Assembly (NCBI GenBank): GCA_031769625.1
Contig: JAUIMM010000113.1
Span: forward strand, 12,682,501-12,746,500
Length of the DNA stretch: 64,000 nt
Direction of reading: 5' to 3'
Source of the DNA: Taudactylus pleione
Lineage: Eukaryota > Chordata > Amphibia > Anura > Myobatrachidae
Part shown: positions 21,640 to 33,289 of the stretch, piece after piece
Layout: each line of letters opens with the position of its first letter
Position numbering within the stretch: position 1 is the stretch's first letter
Made by a program: the position numbers and the translations under genes
The notes under the pieces: generated by a model
What the model saw: only the letters and a program-made list of their open reading frames with translations
Told to the model about the DNA's origin: nothing
Databases searched by the model: none

Positions 21640-22740
21640 AGGACCCACATAAAATGGGTAAAGCAGGGGAGGAAAATCTCTACGCTATCATTCCATCAGC
21701 AACATTGCAATAAACCATAGAGAACCGAGGAGTTTTGTGAGAAGGTCAAAGTTGGGCAGAAGAACCACTGCTTGGAGTAAGGTCCCTGGTTTAATTTTGC
21801 CCTGCACGACATATTTATTTTTTCATTTAATTTTGTTTTTAATTGTATATGCAGATGGTCGTTTGGGGGTGTGTTAAGTAGCTGCCACTGCTGTAGATTT
21901 AAGGGAGTCTGTTGCCCCACGGTCCAGTGGTAGAGGGGCTATTTGCTGAACAGGTACCAGTCCATTAAGCCTCATTCAGGTCCTCCAACGCTAATGTTTG
22001 GGAAGGGTTGCTTGATCTCTGCAACCCTGGGAAGGTCTATTAGCACCGTAGACCTGTTGTGAGTTTAGGTTATCAACTGAGATTTTTTTGGTTGCATTTT
22101 AGCAAGCTGCTGCCAGGGGTTAGGTACTTTGGGTTATTATTAAAACGAAAAGAAGTCTTAACTGCACTGCCTTAAATTCTGGGTGATTTTGCTGCCTACT
22201 CCTTCAAATAAGAGGGTACCCCCTCTTTTCATATATTGTGAGAAAATCTTTTAGCATGAGGGAGTATTGGCGCTGAATATAAACCTCTTACATTAACCAA
22301 TACATAACCTATGTATATATTAACCCACTAATACATATGAGTCTGACTAATTTGCAGCCCATGTATATGATTATATAGAAAGGGTATGAGGTGGTTTCAA
22401 AAGAGTATATTTTTATTGCTAAGTATATGCATAAATATACAACATATACCATAAAAAAGAACTTTGTGTCAATAAATTCAGACATATTCACATACAAAAA
22501 AATCCTTAAGCAAAATGCTTATCTTGTAAGTGATTTGTAGATGTAAAACCAAAACGCTGAGTACCTAAAAGACCAATAGCTGTATATTTATAAAAAGCAA
22601 ACCTGGTATGGATGCCCAAATTGCTATATATTTATAACCAAAGGACCTTCTTTACACATGAATAAGTAACCAATTGAAACTAAAACATGCCACTGATGCC
22701 TGAAAAAAGTTCTGTCCACAATTTCTGTGTAAATATTCAG
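21640..22740. other. Unassigned non-coding DNA
   Basis: A/T-rich sequence with no supported gene. Short minus-strand open frames (up to 74 codons) show no motif. Confidence 0.4.
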
Positions 22741-22749
22741 AGAGATATA

Positions 22750-22990
22750 CACTCATGAGATCCAACAGGGGCTCTCCGTGGAACTACAAGTCCCAGAGTA
22801 TGTTTAAAACACAAAGGATACTACTGAGCTGACAATATTACCAGGGAATCCAGTATTTCACTGCTTAGTGAGATCCAACAGGGGGTCTCTGTGGAACTAC
22901 AAGTCCCAGAGTGTGTTTAAAACACTAATGTTACTGCAGGACTAACAATATTACTGGGCAATCCAGTGATTCACTGCTTAAGGAGATCTA
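22750..22990 (+). repeat. Two-copy tandem duplication, about 105 bp
   Basis: GAGATCCAACAGGGG, then CTCYSTGGAACTACAAGTCCCAGAGT and GTTTAAAACAC, occurs at about 22758 and again at about 22868. A third partial start (GGAGATCTAACAGGGG) is at 22980. ACTACAAGTCCCAG is a motif shared with some vertebrate hAT MITEs. Confidence 0.7.
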
Positions 22991-23454
22991 ACAGGGGAAA
23001 GTGTATATCTGATAATTCTAGTACACACTAGAGTACTGTAAGTGCAGTCTCTTTCCATAGTACAATCAGCCATTGCTCATCACAGGGGGGCACCGAGCAC
23101 CCTGTCCCCGGCTCTGCTTACAAATGTCCTCTGTCCACTTACTACTCTTGTCTGAGCTGCGCCCTCTTCCAATTCAAATGTAGGTTCTCTCACGTACAGG
23201 CCCCCTCTGTTTTTGTACCTGTATTTATTATTTTCCTCAGTAGCTTGTACAGTATGTCCTTGTTTTATGTACAGTATGTTCTGTTTTACTCACTGTGGAG
23301 CACGGAGACACATTTCAAATCTACGATAATAACAATTATAAGATTTAGATTCATACCCATTTAGCAATTTTCACCCACACCCCATACTCTCTTTAAAAAT
23401 ACAACTGCACCCCTTGGTTATAAGGTGGTAGTCTTACCGCTCATACATGATTTA

Positions 23455-24350
23455 TTTATTTATTATTTTATTTATTACCAGTTATTTATATAGCGCACAC
23501 ATATTCTGCATCGCTTTACAGAGAATATTTGGTCATTCACATCAGCCCCTGCCCCAGTGGAGCTTACAATCTATGGGCTTGATTCAGACCCGCTCACTAG
23601 GAAGCGTTTGCTCGTAGCTGGCTGATTTTCGCATTGTGCGCATGCATACGTATCGCAGTGCGCGTGTGCGAACCAGTGCGAGAGATCAGGAAGCGGTTGC
23701 TCGCCGAGCCTAGACAGCCCAGCAGAGTGAGTGACAGGAGAAGCAGTTTGTGGGTGGTAATGGGCTGGCCATTAAAAACGGAGGAGTGGAGGTGTGAACG
23801 CAGGCATGCCTGAGCGTCTTAACGCCGTTTCAGAGGCGTGCACAATTAACAGGTAGCGTCATAGTACATGTCACCTGGTTGAATTTTACACTAAAGTGTT
23901 CGCAGGGTCTAGTCAACCTCAAGCGCTGCGTTCGCTTCCGATGGCACCCGATGTACCGATGGTTGCATACACTTTCAGACGTGCACAAGTGGGTGTCTTC
24001 ATACACAAAGTGATCGCACGCCAAGACACAGTGGGCATCCTTATGCCTTGCCATGTGATTGCCTGCCATGCCATCACTTAGCTGAATTTGCATATGCTTG
24101 GAGCGAGCGTACACATCTAGCGAGCAGGTCTGAATAGAGCCCTATGTTCCCTAACACATGCTCATACACACACGAGGGTTAATTTTGTTGGGAGTCAATT
24201 AACCTATCAGTATATTTTTGGAATGTGGGAGGAAACCCATGCAAACACAGGGAGAATATACAAACTCCACACAGTTAGGGCCATGGTGGCAATCAAACCC
24301 ACGACCTCAGTGCTGTGAGGCAGTAATGCTAACCATTACACCATCTGTGC
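23455..24350 (+). repeat. Frog interspersed repeat, split by a MITE
   Basis: The left part (TTATTTATATAGCGCACACAT to GGAGCTTACAATCTAT) and right part (GTTCCCTAACACATG to GAGGCAGTAATGCTAACC) form one repeat commonly seen in frog genomes. The right part has the GTGGGAGGAAACCCATGCAA and GAGAATATACAAACTCCACA words known from many fish and frog retroelement tails. The MITE at 23575-24142 splits it, and removing that MITE restores CAATCTATGTTCCC. Confidence 0.7.
23575..24142. mobile_element. GATTCA-type Harbinger MITE
   Basis: It has inverted ends GGGCTTGATTCAGACC and GGTCTGAATAGAGCCC and a TAT target duplication (23572-23574 and 24143-24145). The interior shares GTTTGTGGGTGGTAA, GTACATGTCA and CGCATGCATA with the left 400 bp of the Harbinger element at 28909-32372. 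It therefore looks like a shortened derivative of that element type. Confidence 0.88.
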
Positions 24351-25017
24351 TAAATGTAATAGACTGCAAGCCGGTCCCGCTGCAGGAATACATGCGAGAA
24401 TGTCCATTTTTTTAAGCAGCAAGCATATCAAAGGCTAAACCATGCTGTTTCTTTACATTACATTTAGCCCATACTCTTTCTCCTTTTAATACTTTTGATT
24501 TTTTTCCCTTTGGAACCTGAACTTATTCTCTCACTGAACCACTTATGACAACCCAATAGACAAACCACCAACAGTGAGCACCAACATTCATAAACCAACG
24601 CACAACGGCCAAGTAAAGTTAAGCATATATACTTTATGTGTTAGGAAGAAGTTACACCTCTCCCGGTACAATTTGCTATTTTGCAATATCGCTGATTAAT
24701 GCACCTGGCAGAAATCATGAATTATATACTGTATGCTGGAAGGAATTCTGAATGCTACAGTAAGTGCGTAAAACATGTACAGTATGCTATGTTTGTGTAT
24801 TACATTTTAAAATTTTAATAATTGTGCAGCCCAAACGTATAACATTCCTAAATTTACTAAACTCATTTGTTTTCTATTATTGGAGTTATGTCTTTACTGG
24901 TTGCAATTTTCTAGGATTCAAATTTCAAATTCACCTTTGGATCAAACATTTTAGTGAAAAAAAGTTTATTTATACCAAACAACATTGATAAAATCTGAGT
25001 GGCTAATTTAATTTTAT
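24351..25017. other. Unassigned non-coding DNA
   Basis: A/T-rich; no gene or element end recognised. Confidence 0.4.
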
Positions 25018-25206
25018 TGGCCATCAGTGCCAGCTACAGAGGTGGGGCTGCAGTGTAGTCCAAAATTCAAATAGGGGGTTACACCAACTGCCACCCCAAA
25101 TGCTGCCAAACATCACCAGCCGGGTCTCACTGGCAGTTGGTGTGGCTCCCCTATTTGAATTATGGACTTTGCTGCAGCCTCACCTGGAGCCACCACTGTT
25201 GGCCAT
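25018..25206. mobile_element. Foldback element (GGCCATCAGTG type)
   Basis: Inverted arms of about 75 bp: TTCAAATAGGGGGTTACACC pairs with GTGTGGCTCCCCTATTTGAA, AACTGCCA with TGGCAGTT, and TTGGCCATCAGTG with CACTGTTGGCCA. The loop is about 40 bp. It is structurally a MITE; no clear target duplication was found. Confidence 0.7.
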
Positions 25207-26172
25207 GGTTCAGCAGGATGTTGACATTTTCTATATTTGTCGAAAGGAACTCATCTGATGACTATACCTTGTTACAGTTTGAATTTTGAAAATGTTGGAT
25301 ACATCACTAAATCGGAAACAAACTACTGACATTATACTGTATGACTAATTGAATTCAGTTCTGCCGGTTTATATATTTAGCAAGAAGACTTTGTTTAGGC
25401 TTTCCTAGATAGTGACTCAATTTCCCAATTATTCATAAAAATAAATCATAAGTATTCCTTTATTTTTAGAACATGTTCATTCATACTCAGTCATACATTT
25501 TTCAGCAGGATATTAAAGGATAATTCAGTTTTGGATGGTATGTCATATAACACTTTGTACATAAAAGTCATTTAACTGGGGTCCAGTGTTCTAGTTACAT
25601 GTTAGCTGCCCTGATGTGTTTTCCATTCCCAGCATTGCTACACACACTCCTGCACACTTCCGCTGGCCTTGTGTTGACGATGGACAAAATGTTAAAAAAA
25701 TACTGGATAGAGGAAAGTCCTTTCGGCTCCTACTTAGTGCACAGTAACAGCAACAGGTACATACAAGATACAGGGTTCTCGTCAGATAGCCTGAGCGAAA
25801 TCTCAGTTCTTCTTTTAATAACATGATACTATTTTTTCTTTATCATTTAAACAACTTTCTGAAAACAATAAAATATTTGTTCGTAATTTGAAAAATAAAT
25901 TAAGAAAAGAATGAAATTTACACTGAGGATTATTTTCTTCATATGGTTAGTATACAAAAAAAAGTTTCAAAGTGATTCCAACCTTTATTGTGTAGCTGCG
26001 CTGGTGTGTCCCTGTCAAAACAATATACTTTACGTAAACACATACATATAATATTCACATACATTTATTAAAACAAGTCATTTGTAACACAATACTAAAT
26101 ATCAAATAGGTCTAAAATCCTATACAGCAGCCAAATTGATCTGAGCACAAAACAGTACACCTGTTATTAAAA
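25207..26172. other. Unassigned non-coding DNA
   Basis: A/T-rich. Two overlapping 75-codon frames on opposite strands at 25591-25826 have no domain and are probably chance. Confidence 0.4.
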
Positions 26173-26175
26173 CAT

Positions 26176-26625
26176 GGGACCTCATTCAGAGGCGGTCGTT
26201 AGTTGCAAGCGGTCGCTCTGAATGAGGGCGGCCGCTTGCATCTTGTAGTGCCGCCTCTTGGTCGATCACTAAGCTGTGGGTTACCGACCTTGGCACTCGC
26301 AAGCCCCAGGGAGCTTCCTGCTCTGATCGAGCAGGCAGTTCCCCACTGACATCATTGCTGATGTCAGTGGGGCCGCCCCCAAATGGCAAGCGTTCCATCG
26401 GGAACGCCTCCGTTTGGCCAGCCACGCCCCCTGCCCGCTTCCCAAACGGGGGGAGCTGTCACTCACCTTCGACAGCTCACCCCTTTTGGTGCGAGACGCC
26501 TAGCGACGGAGCGCCCGTCGCTAGCCGGGTCTCGCGCATGCGCACATCGGAGCCGGCTCCGACATGCTCATGCCCAGTGGGGAAACATCGAGACGGTTGC
26601 GAGCACTCAGGGTCTGAATGACCCC
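26176..26625. mobile_element. GATTCA-type Harbinger MITE
   Basis: The left end is GGGACCTCATTCAGAGGCGG and the right end CAGGGTCTGAATGACCCC. CAT flanks both sides (26173-26175 and 26626-26628). The interior is CpG-rich with GTCTCGCGCATGCGCAC and GACATCA words shared with the MITEs at 16392 and 47260. Confidence 0.8.
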
Positions 26626-26628
26626 CAT

Positions 26629-27460
26629 GATTCTAATAACCACAATGAACATCAGTTCTAAATTAAGGTGCCTGCATAGAAATCTTAAGGTAGTAAAATC
26701 GACACTATATAAGTATAAATGGTGACTCAAATTGTAACAGTGTCCCATAAAGATACAAATAACTGATCATGGATAAATTTGGATTTGTATACCGTGGATA
26801 TGTATAAAGTCCAGCACTTGATTCAGATCCAGAGAATAAAGAGACAGTCTAAGCATAAACCATAGTTGGTTATGTCTCTTAAATGTGGTTTTAGTAAAGG
26901 TACAGTATATATAGTCTGAGGCTAATATAGGTGACTTGGGGAAAACTGACTTGGTCCCCCACAATAGTATCCTACCACAATCACGGAGCGTCCCCAGCTC
27001 AGATCCCAGTGAGCAGCAGCGCAGCCTGACAGACCACGGCTTAATCCAGTGGCTAACTGCAGCAGTCCCGCTCTCCTATTTCATCAGTGGAATGGTAAGA
27101 TGGCGTTGTTATAGCCCGTAAGGTTTTGCAGCTGGATGCCTCTGTTGAGCACACACGGCGTCAGTTGTGTTGATGATCAGCATGTCCAGGTGTAGAAAGC
27201 GGCCTCCAATTTCAGTAATAGGAGAAACAAGCTGGGATCGGAGAACGTCTGGATATCTTTGTATAAATAAAGGTGCTGGTTGATAAAGTGCAAATAGGAG
27301 TAACAGCAACGCGTTTCGGCAATGGCCTTTATCAAGCTGGATCCAGCCAATTTTTGCCTGCTCAGCGCAAGTGTTATATATTACTTTCCAGGTGTAATTA
27401 ACTTTTATTGAAGTCAATGTGGATAGACCTGACATTGAAAGCAGTGAGGCAAATGTTCAC
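26629..27460. other. Mostly unassigned; carries one hairpin-GAAAC motif
   Basis: No gene recognised. The minus strand at 27311-27335 has CTTGATAAAGGCCATTGCCG followed by AAACGCGTTG, annotated separately. Confidence 0.4.
27306..27336 (-). ncRNA. Hairpin-GAAACG motif, possibly hammerhead-derived (motif C)
   Basis: On the minus strand TTGATAAA is followed by a short GGC-CATT-GCC hairpin and then GAAACGCGTTG. The order (GATRA-like strand, hairpin, GAAA) is that of the hammerhead core around stem II, but the CTGATGA box is altered. It is probably a decayed relic of a retroelement terminal module. Confidence 0.35.
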
Positions 27461-27462
27461 AT

Positions 27463-27790
27463 TCAGGGCCTGATTCAGAGGTGTACCGCTCGCTAACTGC
27501 AGGAAATGCAGACGTGCACGGCACTGCACGCAGCCAGATGATGTTGGAAGTACTGTGTATGCACCAGCAGATGCAGAATGAATCTGGACGCAAGAGCTAT
27601 GGATCTCAAAGGGCAAATGGAGGCATGTCACTGACAACAACTGCGTCTAAAGACACAGTAACGCTGTCACAGGACGTCATGTTCAGACAGAGAAATTGCA
27701 CCGGCCATAGGGCTGGTACCAGCTTCAATGGTGCGACTGATGGTGCAGCGATGGTGTGTATAAGGAAGCATCAAGATGGATTAGTTTCTC
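27463..27790. mobile_element. GATTCA-type MITE, left end only
   Basis: GGGCCTGATTCAGAGGTGTA starts at 27463 and leads into CpG-rich sequence of the MITE type. No matching right end with TGAATCAGG was found before 28905, so the element is truncated or its end has decayed. The 104-codon frame at 27481-27795 has no motif. Confidence 0.55.
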
Positions 27791-27799
27791 TGTAAGTGG

Positions 27800-28905
27800 A
27801 CATCTCAGTATCAACATAATCAGTCATGGTATTTGCAGCCCTCAGAGTTCTTTACGCTTTATATGTTTTACTTACTATGGCTCCATATAATGAGTATTAA
27901 CCCCTGTAGCACAAATTTCAAATGCTAAAGACACACTGAGGTGGACAGCATAGGAGACTGGGCCAGCCAGCACCCAGATGCGTAACAGTGCACGGGGCGT
28001 CTAGATGCTCTGTGCAGCTGTATACACAGCAAGGTAGGGATGGTATAGAGTGAGATGGGCCATAAGCATCCCGAGTCCCCAACACACTGTACAGTGTGTC
28101 AGGATGCCAATGGCTCACCTCGTTCTATAGCTGACTGATAGGCTAAACTGTCAGTCAGCAGCCGTGCACCGCCCCCAGCTCCAGCACTTACATACAATGT
28201 AGCACTGTGTAAGGGGGGTGGGACATTGGGCCCACGGCCACCATCGATGGCAGAAAACTATCTGGTTCTCCTCCATCATTGGCAAAACTATTTTACATTG
28301 GATGGTGACCATCAATGATTTCTAATCATCGATGGTCAATAACCATCACTACGGCAGGGTGCCATGCATACAGCTGCAAGGGCCATGGGGCAGAGATGGT
28401 GCCATCTATAGAGCCCTGCCCTCTGTGAGGCAGGACAGGTCACACACCCCTAGTTATGCCCCTGTTGTCTGGTAGCAATAAGAAGAAAGAAGAGTCAAAT
28501 CTATACTCCGAAAAAAGGTCATTATTGATAAATAGAGTCATAAATCCCTGTATAAAATGGCTTAGTCCATTAAGATGTATTATTATGTAATTAATATTAA
28601 ATAATTTTATTGAATGAGATCTGCCTGCAAGTATCACAGTAAAACATGGCTGTTTATATTTTACATAGATTTTTAATATGCAGTCATACTTTATTCATTC
28701 AGTACATTAAATTTCTAGAAGTGACTTCAAAGTCACTTGTAGAAATTATCTATATCGTATCTATAAGGACAAATATAGACATGAGATAATCTCTTGCAAA
28801 CTAATATCTACAGTATATTGATAAAAGCAAACAGCACATGTTAAGCTTCCCATTATTACAAATATTTGTATCCTAGTACTGTCACTGCTAAACTGGTTAA
28901 CAAAC
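27800..28905. other. Mostly unassigned; possible hAT MITE right end
   Basis: A CCCCTAGTTATGCCCCTG end at 28448-28465 resembles the CAGGGGCATA-type hAT ends at 32440 and 57233, but a matching left end was not found. At 28230-28345 imperfect palindromes around CCATCGATGG could fold. No gene is supported. Confidence 0.35.
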
Positions 28906-29780
28906 ATTGGACCTGATTCAGACCCGGTCGCTAAGGCGCGATCGCTCGCTGCCTGGCAATTTTTGCTCAGTGTGCATGCATATAATTTGCAGTGCGCGTG
29001 CACAAGCAAGCTTCAGCGATGGGGAGTCGTGCACTCGTAGTACACAGACTTGCCTCTACTTTGAGTGACAGATAGCGCCGTTTGTGGGTGGTAACAGGGG
29101 AAGGTGCTTGTGAACAGGGGAGTGGTGCTGCGAACGTAGGCGTGTCTGACTGTCAGAACGGAGTTTTAGGGGCATGCATAATTTAAAAGCCGTGTCATTG
29201 TACATGTCAGTTCGCATCTATTTCAATGGAAGTACTCGCAGTGCTTGCGGTAGCCCAGGATCTACCACAAGCACTGCGTGTGCAGCCGATGGTTTCTTTC
29301 ATGGCTGATGTATGCAGTCAATTAATAGAGTAGCAGGTGTTAATCATTGCATTGTATAATAGCAAAGTTGATGCGTAAATTAGCATTTTATTTTTATTTT
29401 TTTTTACTCTTTTTGTTGTAATTTGGATATTAAGAAAGTTACCAATCCCAAAAAACTTTTACTTCAAAAACAGTAGTCCCTATATTTTTTTTTAATTCAC
29501 AAATACATGTTTTTGTTTTTTGTTTTGTTGTATTTAAAGTGAAATTTTTTTTTTGTTGAGGAACTGCACATCCCAGTATGCCATTCCAGAGTAAATACAT
29601 GCCTTATTAGCAATACTGTGGCAGTCCAGGCCCGGATTTGTTGTACCATAGTAGATATAGTGGTTATTATTTTTGTGAAGAAGGTACAAAAAACATTTTT
29701 TCATGGATGTTTTCATTAACATTTTTTATAAATGCATTATTGAAAATAAGATATAAAAAATAAAATACAAACAATTTATT

Positions 29781-30110
29781 ATGTCATTACAAATACATGA
29801 TTTTCTGCACGAATTTGGTTTAGGATTGCCATCAGAAAATGAAGATATAGACACACTTACAGATGTGGGTGAGGAAAGTGTGCCTGTGGCGCCACCAGAT
29901 GTGCCTTCTCCACCTCCTACAAACACATCACCTCAAAATGTGGCAGGCCCATCACATGACACGATACAATATCAAGATATTCCTTGTGGGCCTTCCAAGG
30001 GCACTAACCAGATTACATTTTTGGACATACACATTCGGAAAGTTCTGGGTGAAATAAATCCAAGATCATCAATCGTTTTTTTTTCTTTGCAGCCGACTCC
30101 GGAAAGCTGA
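29781..30110 (+). pseudogene. Small acidic/Pro-rich ORF, inverted paralogue of 30204-30690
   Basis: The product starts MSLQIHDFLHEFGLGLPS, followed by acidic and Pro-rich sequence (EDIDTL, PPDVPSPPPTN). The first part closely matches, at DNA and protein level, IDIHDFLDEFALGIAS encoded on the opposite strand at about 30615-30675. I do not recognise the family. It is 109 codons long and probably a fragment. Confidence 0.45.
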
Positions 30111-30203
30111 ATTTACGGATCCGGGTGGACCATTGTGAACCCTGCTGGGAGCTCGGTCCAGCCACAGCAGGGCACTGGTCCGCCTCACCTTCTATTGGGC
30201 CAA

Positions 30204-30690
30204 TCAGATTTCTTTGATCTCCCTGACATCTTGGCTTATGGACCTTAGAAAGGAGTTTTGCTCCAACATGCTGGCCTGAACAGCCTCCATGGCTGCTGTT
30301 TGCCTTAACACTGCCACCCTAAGCCCATCCAGGACTTGGGTAAGGGTGGCAGTGGAGGATGGGGGAGGCACAATTGTTGGAGGTTGTGCCATCATCCCAT
30401 CCATCTGCAGGCGTTCAGCCATGTCAGTTTGTAAAAAATTGTAAAAATAACAGATTATTTTTACAAATTAATTCAAAAATAGACAGATACAGAGACAGGT
30501 CTATGTAAATAATTACCAGAGTCAGCATATGGGTCATCTTGTGGAGGCTCCTGATGGTCTATTTTGATTTTTCTGAATCAGACCCTGTGTCCACAACTTC
30601 AATTTATGATGCTATTCCCAAAGCAAATTCGTCCAGAAAATCATGTATGTCAATCATGCAGTCCTCTACACTGGCCTCCTCAGAATCCAT
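30204..30690 (-). pseudogene. Unknown small transposon protein, two exons
   Basis: Exon 1 (about 30530-30690) starts MDSEEASVEDCMIDIHDFL and then meets a stop. A GT donor is plausible after GACTCTG. Exon 2 (30204-30422) reads MAERLQMDGMMAQPP and ends in a helical, likely coiled-coil stretch (VLRQTAAMEAVQASMLEQN, ending REIKEI). No known domain is recognised. The coiled-coil end recalls the C-termini of Harbinger Myb/MADF partners. Function unknown. Confidence 0.4.
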
Positions 30691-31062
30691 GACTGCAAAT
30701 TTTAAAAATCCAGGCGTTGCTATTTATAGCAATATGCGTATCCGCCTGCTACTGTGCGCCACTCCCATGCAGTGCACTACACAATGCACAAGTGACCAAC
30801 ACACCCTTTAAAAACGGCCCTCAAAATTCCAAACACTTTCAAAAGGAGCTGCAGAGTGTTGGGAGTCTACTACTGGCCGCACAGGCATATCCTAGCTGTG
30901 GAATGAGGTGAGTCACATCCTGTATGATAGGTGTTGTGTTGTTATAGATATATTAAATCAACAAATGTCCTGTGTTTCTCCTCCATTTTTGAATGGCCAG
31001 CCAATCAGACTGCACCCTAGTTGATATAAAGTTTGCACACTGTAATATTTGTCATTGCCATC

Positions 31063-32063
31063 ATGAGATCCTCCAGCTTTTGCAGGAGTGAGCTACGCAT
31101 CCTCACGGAGGTAATGGACCGTCACCTGGGGCCCGCAGGCCCGCATGTGCCTAACCGCATAAAATGCGGGCATACATGGAGGTGCGGAGGAGGCTTCGCC
31201 GCATTGGATTCCGCCGGACGGTGGTGCAGCTTGAAAGGAGGTGGTCAGATCTCCGGAGGCAGACCCCGGTCCTCCTGGAGAAACTGCGTGTGGGCAACCG
31301 CCAAAGTAAGTAATGCATTGTATATGCATTGCGTGGTGTATGCTTTGTGTTGTGTATGCCTTTCTGCGCGTGTGTGTGTGTGTTTATGTTAAATTTAATG
31401 ATTTTAATGGCATGTTTGTTTCATATTAAGGTCTGCAGCCATGTTTTATTTATTTTAAAGTCCTAATTTCAATACTGTGTTTGAAAAATTAGCAAAACTG
31501 TTGTAGTCATTAGGTGTATGTTGGTGTGTGCATCCACCCACCCATCCTGCCCAACCACACCTGAAGATGCCTCCCCCCCAATCCTCATCACCCATCCCTG
31601 AAGCTGCCTCCCCCCCCAATCCTCAATACCCATCCCTGCAGCTGCCTCCCCCACCCACACCCCTGGAAGCTCAACTTGGGCTACTTCCGCCCAAGAATTG
31701 CCGGCCCAAGGAGATGAAGGTACATATGTCACATATGCCATTATGCATTGTATATGAAAGTTAGGAACCAGAAAATAATGGCATGTGAAAGAAACATTAA
31801 CCACAGTAGCCAATGTGAAACACTCTGCAGTATTATATGGCGAAGGGATACACACAAAATATTCATGGCTATGGTGGGTGGGTTTTATGTACAAATGTTA
31901 AGATATCAATACAAAAATGTTATAAAATAATTTTCTTTACATTTATATTTCAGTTGAACAAGAGGAGCCAGTTCTGGATGTCCTGAGGAGGGAGGTGGTA
32001 ATAATTGCCACAGCTGTGGGACAAATCCTGGAGGCCATTACCCGCATTCAAAATGCACTTTAA
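31063..32063 (+). pseudogene. Harbinger Myb/SANT-like partner gene, frameshifted
   Basis: Exon 1 (31063-31305) starts MRSSSFCRSELRILTEVMD and, after a frameshift near 31155-31165, continues in another frame with RIGFRRTVVQLERRWSDLRR. It ends at a GT donor after CCAAA. A Pro-rich middle exon lies at about 31530-31715. The last exon (31954-32063) reads DVLRREVVIIATAVGQILE and ends at TAA. Start, donor and last-exon position match the intact gene at 60151-61388. The Myb-like fold would bind the transposon ends and import the transposase. Confidence 0.75.
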
Positions 32064-32439
32064 ACCTAACCCAAATTTAAAAAAAAAATAATAAATTGTT
32101 ACAAAAATGTTTTGAGTTTTTAAAAATAAAAAAGGGTGCGGTTTTGCACTGATTGCAATCGCATCATGAGAATTAAAGGGTACATTGATAGCTCTGATGA
32201 GATCACATGACTCTGCCAAGTAATCGCGATAGCCCCATAGGGTGACGGCTGCGTCAGACTACTGCAAGTGTAGTCGTCGCTCGTTCTGTTACGTGGTCCA
32301 GTAGGTATGTTTTCATTGTGATTGGTGTTTACCCACTTGCGCTGTGCGTTGCGAGTGATCTGAATCAGGTCCATTGGCTGTTGTAATACAGAAATAATGA
32401 AACTTGACCAACTTGACTAATATCATAATGTTCTCCAAG

Positions 32440-32769
32440 CAGGGGCATATTAAGAGAGGAGGGGGCCCATGTGCATTCCACGTGCAGATCCCCCTCCTCT
32501 CTCCCCGGCGGCCAGCAGCCGACTGATGCAGCTGGCCGACCACTGCAGAATCAGTAGACTCTGGGCACTAGAGTGTGCCCAGAGTCTACTGCCCATGTGC
32601 AGAACGCCGGATAAATGGCCACGGCAACCATTTTCCGGTGTTCTGTTCAGCGCTGACACACGACGCGAGACCACGGACAGGTGGGTTTTAGATAATATGG
32701 GTGCAAGATGTACAGTGCAGGGGCCCCCTAGACCAAGGGGCCCCTGCACCCATTATAGATATGCCCCTG
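32440..32769. mobile_element. hAT MITE (CAGGGGCATAT ends)
   Basis: Inverted ends CAGGGGCATAT and ATATGCCCCTG are flanked by a perfect 8-bp duplication TCTCCAAG (32432-32439 and 32770-32777). The 330-bp interior is non-coding and contains an inverted GGGGCCCCCT / AGGGGCCCC word. The ends resemble those of the element at 57233-58705. Confidence 0.92.
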
Positions 32770-33089
32770 TCTCCAAGATATTAAACTCCATAATACATTC
32801 AGATATCTGCCCCAGCCTAACTAATGTTGTGTACTTTTAATAGATACTAGAAACGTATACCATTAAATATGTATCTTTCTTCTTGTAGCATGACTGCGAC
32901 ATTGTACTACAAATGTTTATTATGCTGCTATGGTGATGGGGAGCACTTTGATGATGCTTCTGTCTATATGCACGTCTGACCGTGATGACGTCAAGTTCTT
33001 AGCGCCGTGTCCAACGAGGTCCCGTGTTCAACTATGGCATTCACATGGTGAATACTTGTACTTAAGGTAAGATGTTTGCTTTCTTTCTT

Positions 33090-33145
33090 ATTGTCCTGAT
33101 GAAAGTGCCCCGTTAATAAAGGGCACTGAAATGTTGCCAGATATG
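33090..33145 (+). ncRNA. Hammerhead-like motif A
   Basis: CTGATGA (33096-33102) is followed by a seven-pair stem, AGTGCCC with GGGCACT (33104-33110 and 33121-33127), and then GAAA (33128-33131). CUGAUGA - stem II - GAAA is the conserved hammerhead core. One extra A precedes the stem, and I cannot see clear stems I and III or a cleavage site, so self-cleavage is unproven. Penelope-like elements are known to carry hammerheads in their terminal repeats. Confidence 0.5.
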
Positions 33146-33289
33146 CCATTGCCAGTGTGATGTATCTTGTGCCAGGAGTGTCGCACCAGTTGGGAAGTAT
33201 ATAGATATATAGATATATTTACACTTGCACCTCTTTTCTTTGCTCCTTTGCATATGCGCTGTTTGGGGCATCGCTGACTGACATTTTTA

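Larger units (their letters stand above)
28909..32372 (+). mobile_element. PIF/Harbinger element with a Myb-like gene remnant
   Basis: Inverted ends GGACCTGATTCAGACCCGG and GTGATCTGAATCAGGTCC are flanked by ATT on both sides (28906-28908 and 32373-32375). At 3464 bp it is the right size for an autonomous Harbinger, but no HARBI1-type transposase codons are visible. It carries a decayed Myb-like gene (31063-32063), a short two-exon gene on the minus strand (30204-30690) and an inverted partial copy of that gene's start (29781-30110). Confidence 0.85.

Noticed and set aside
28448..28465. A second CAGGGGCATA-type hAT MITE ending here
   Set aside because: Only a right-type end was found; no matching left end or duplication, so it is not listed as an element.
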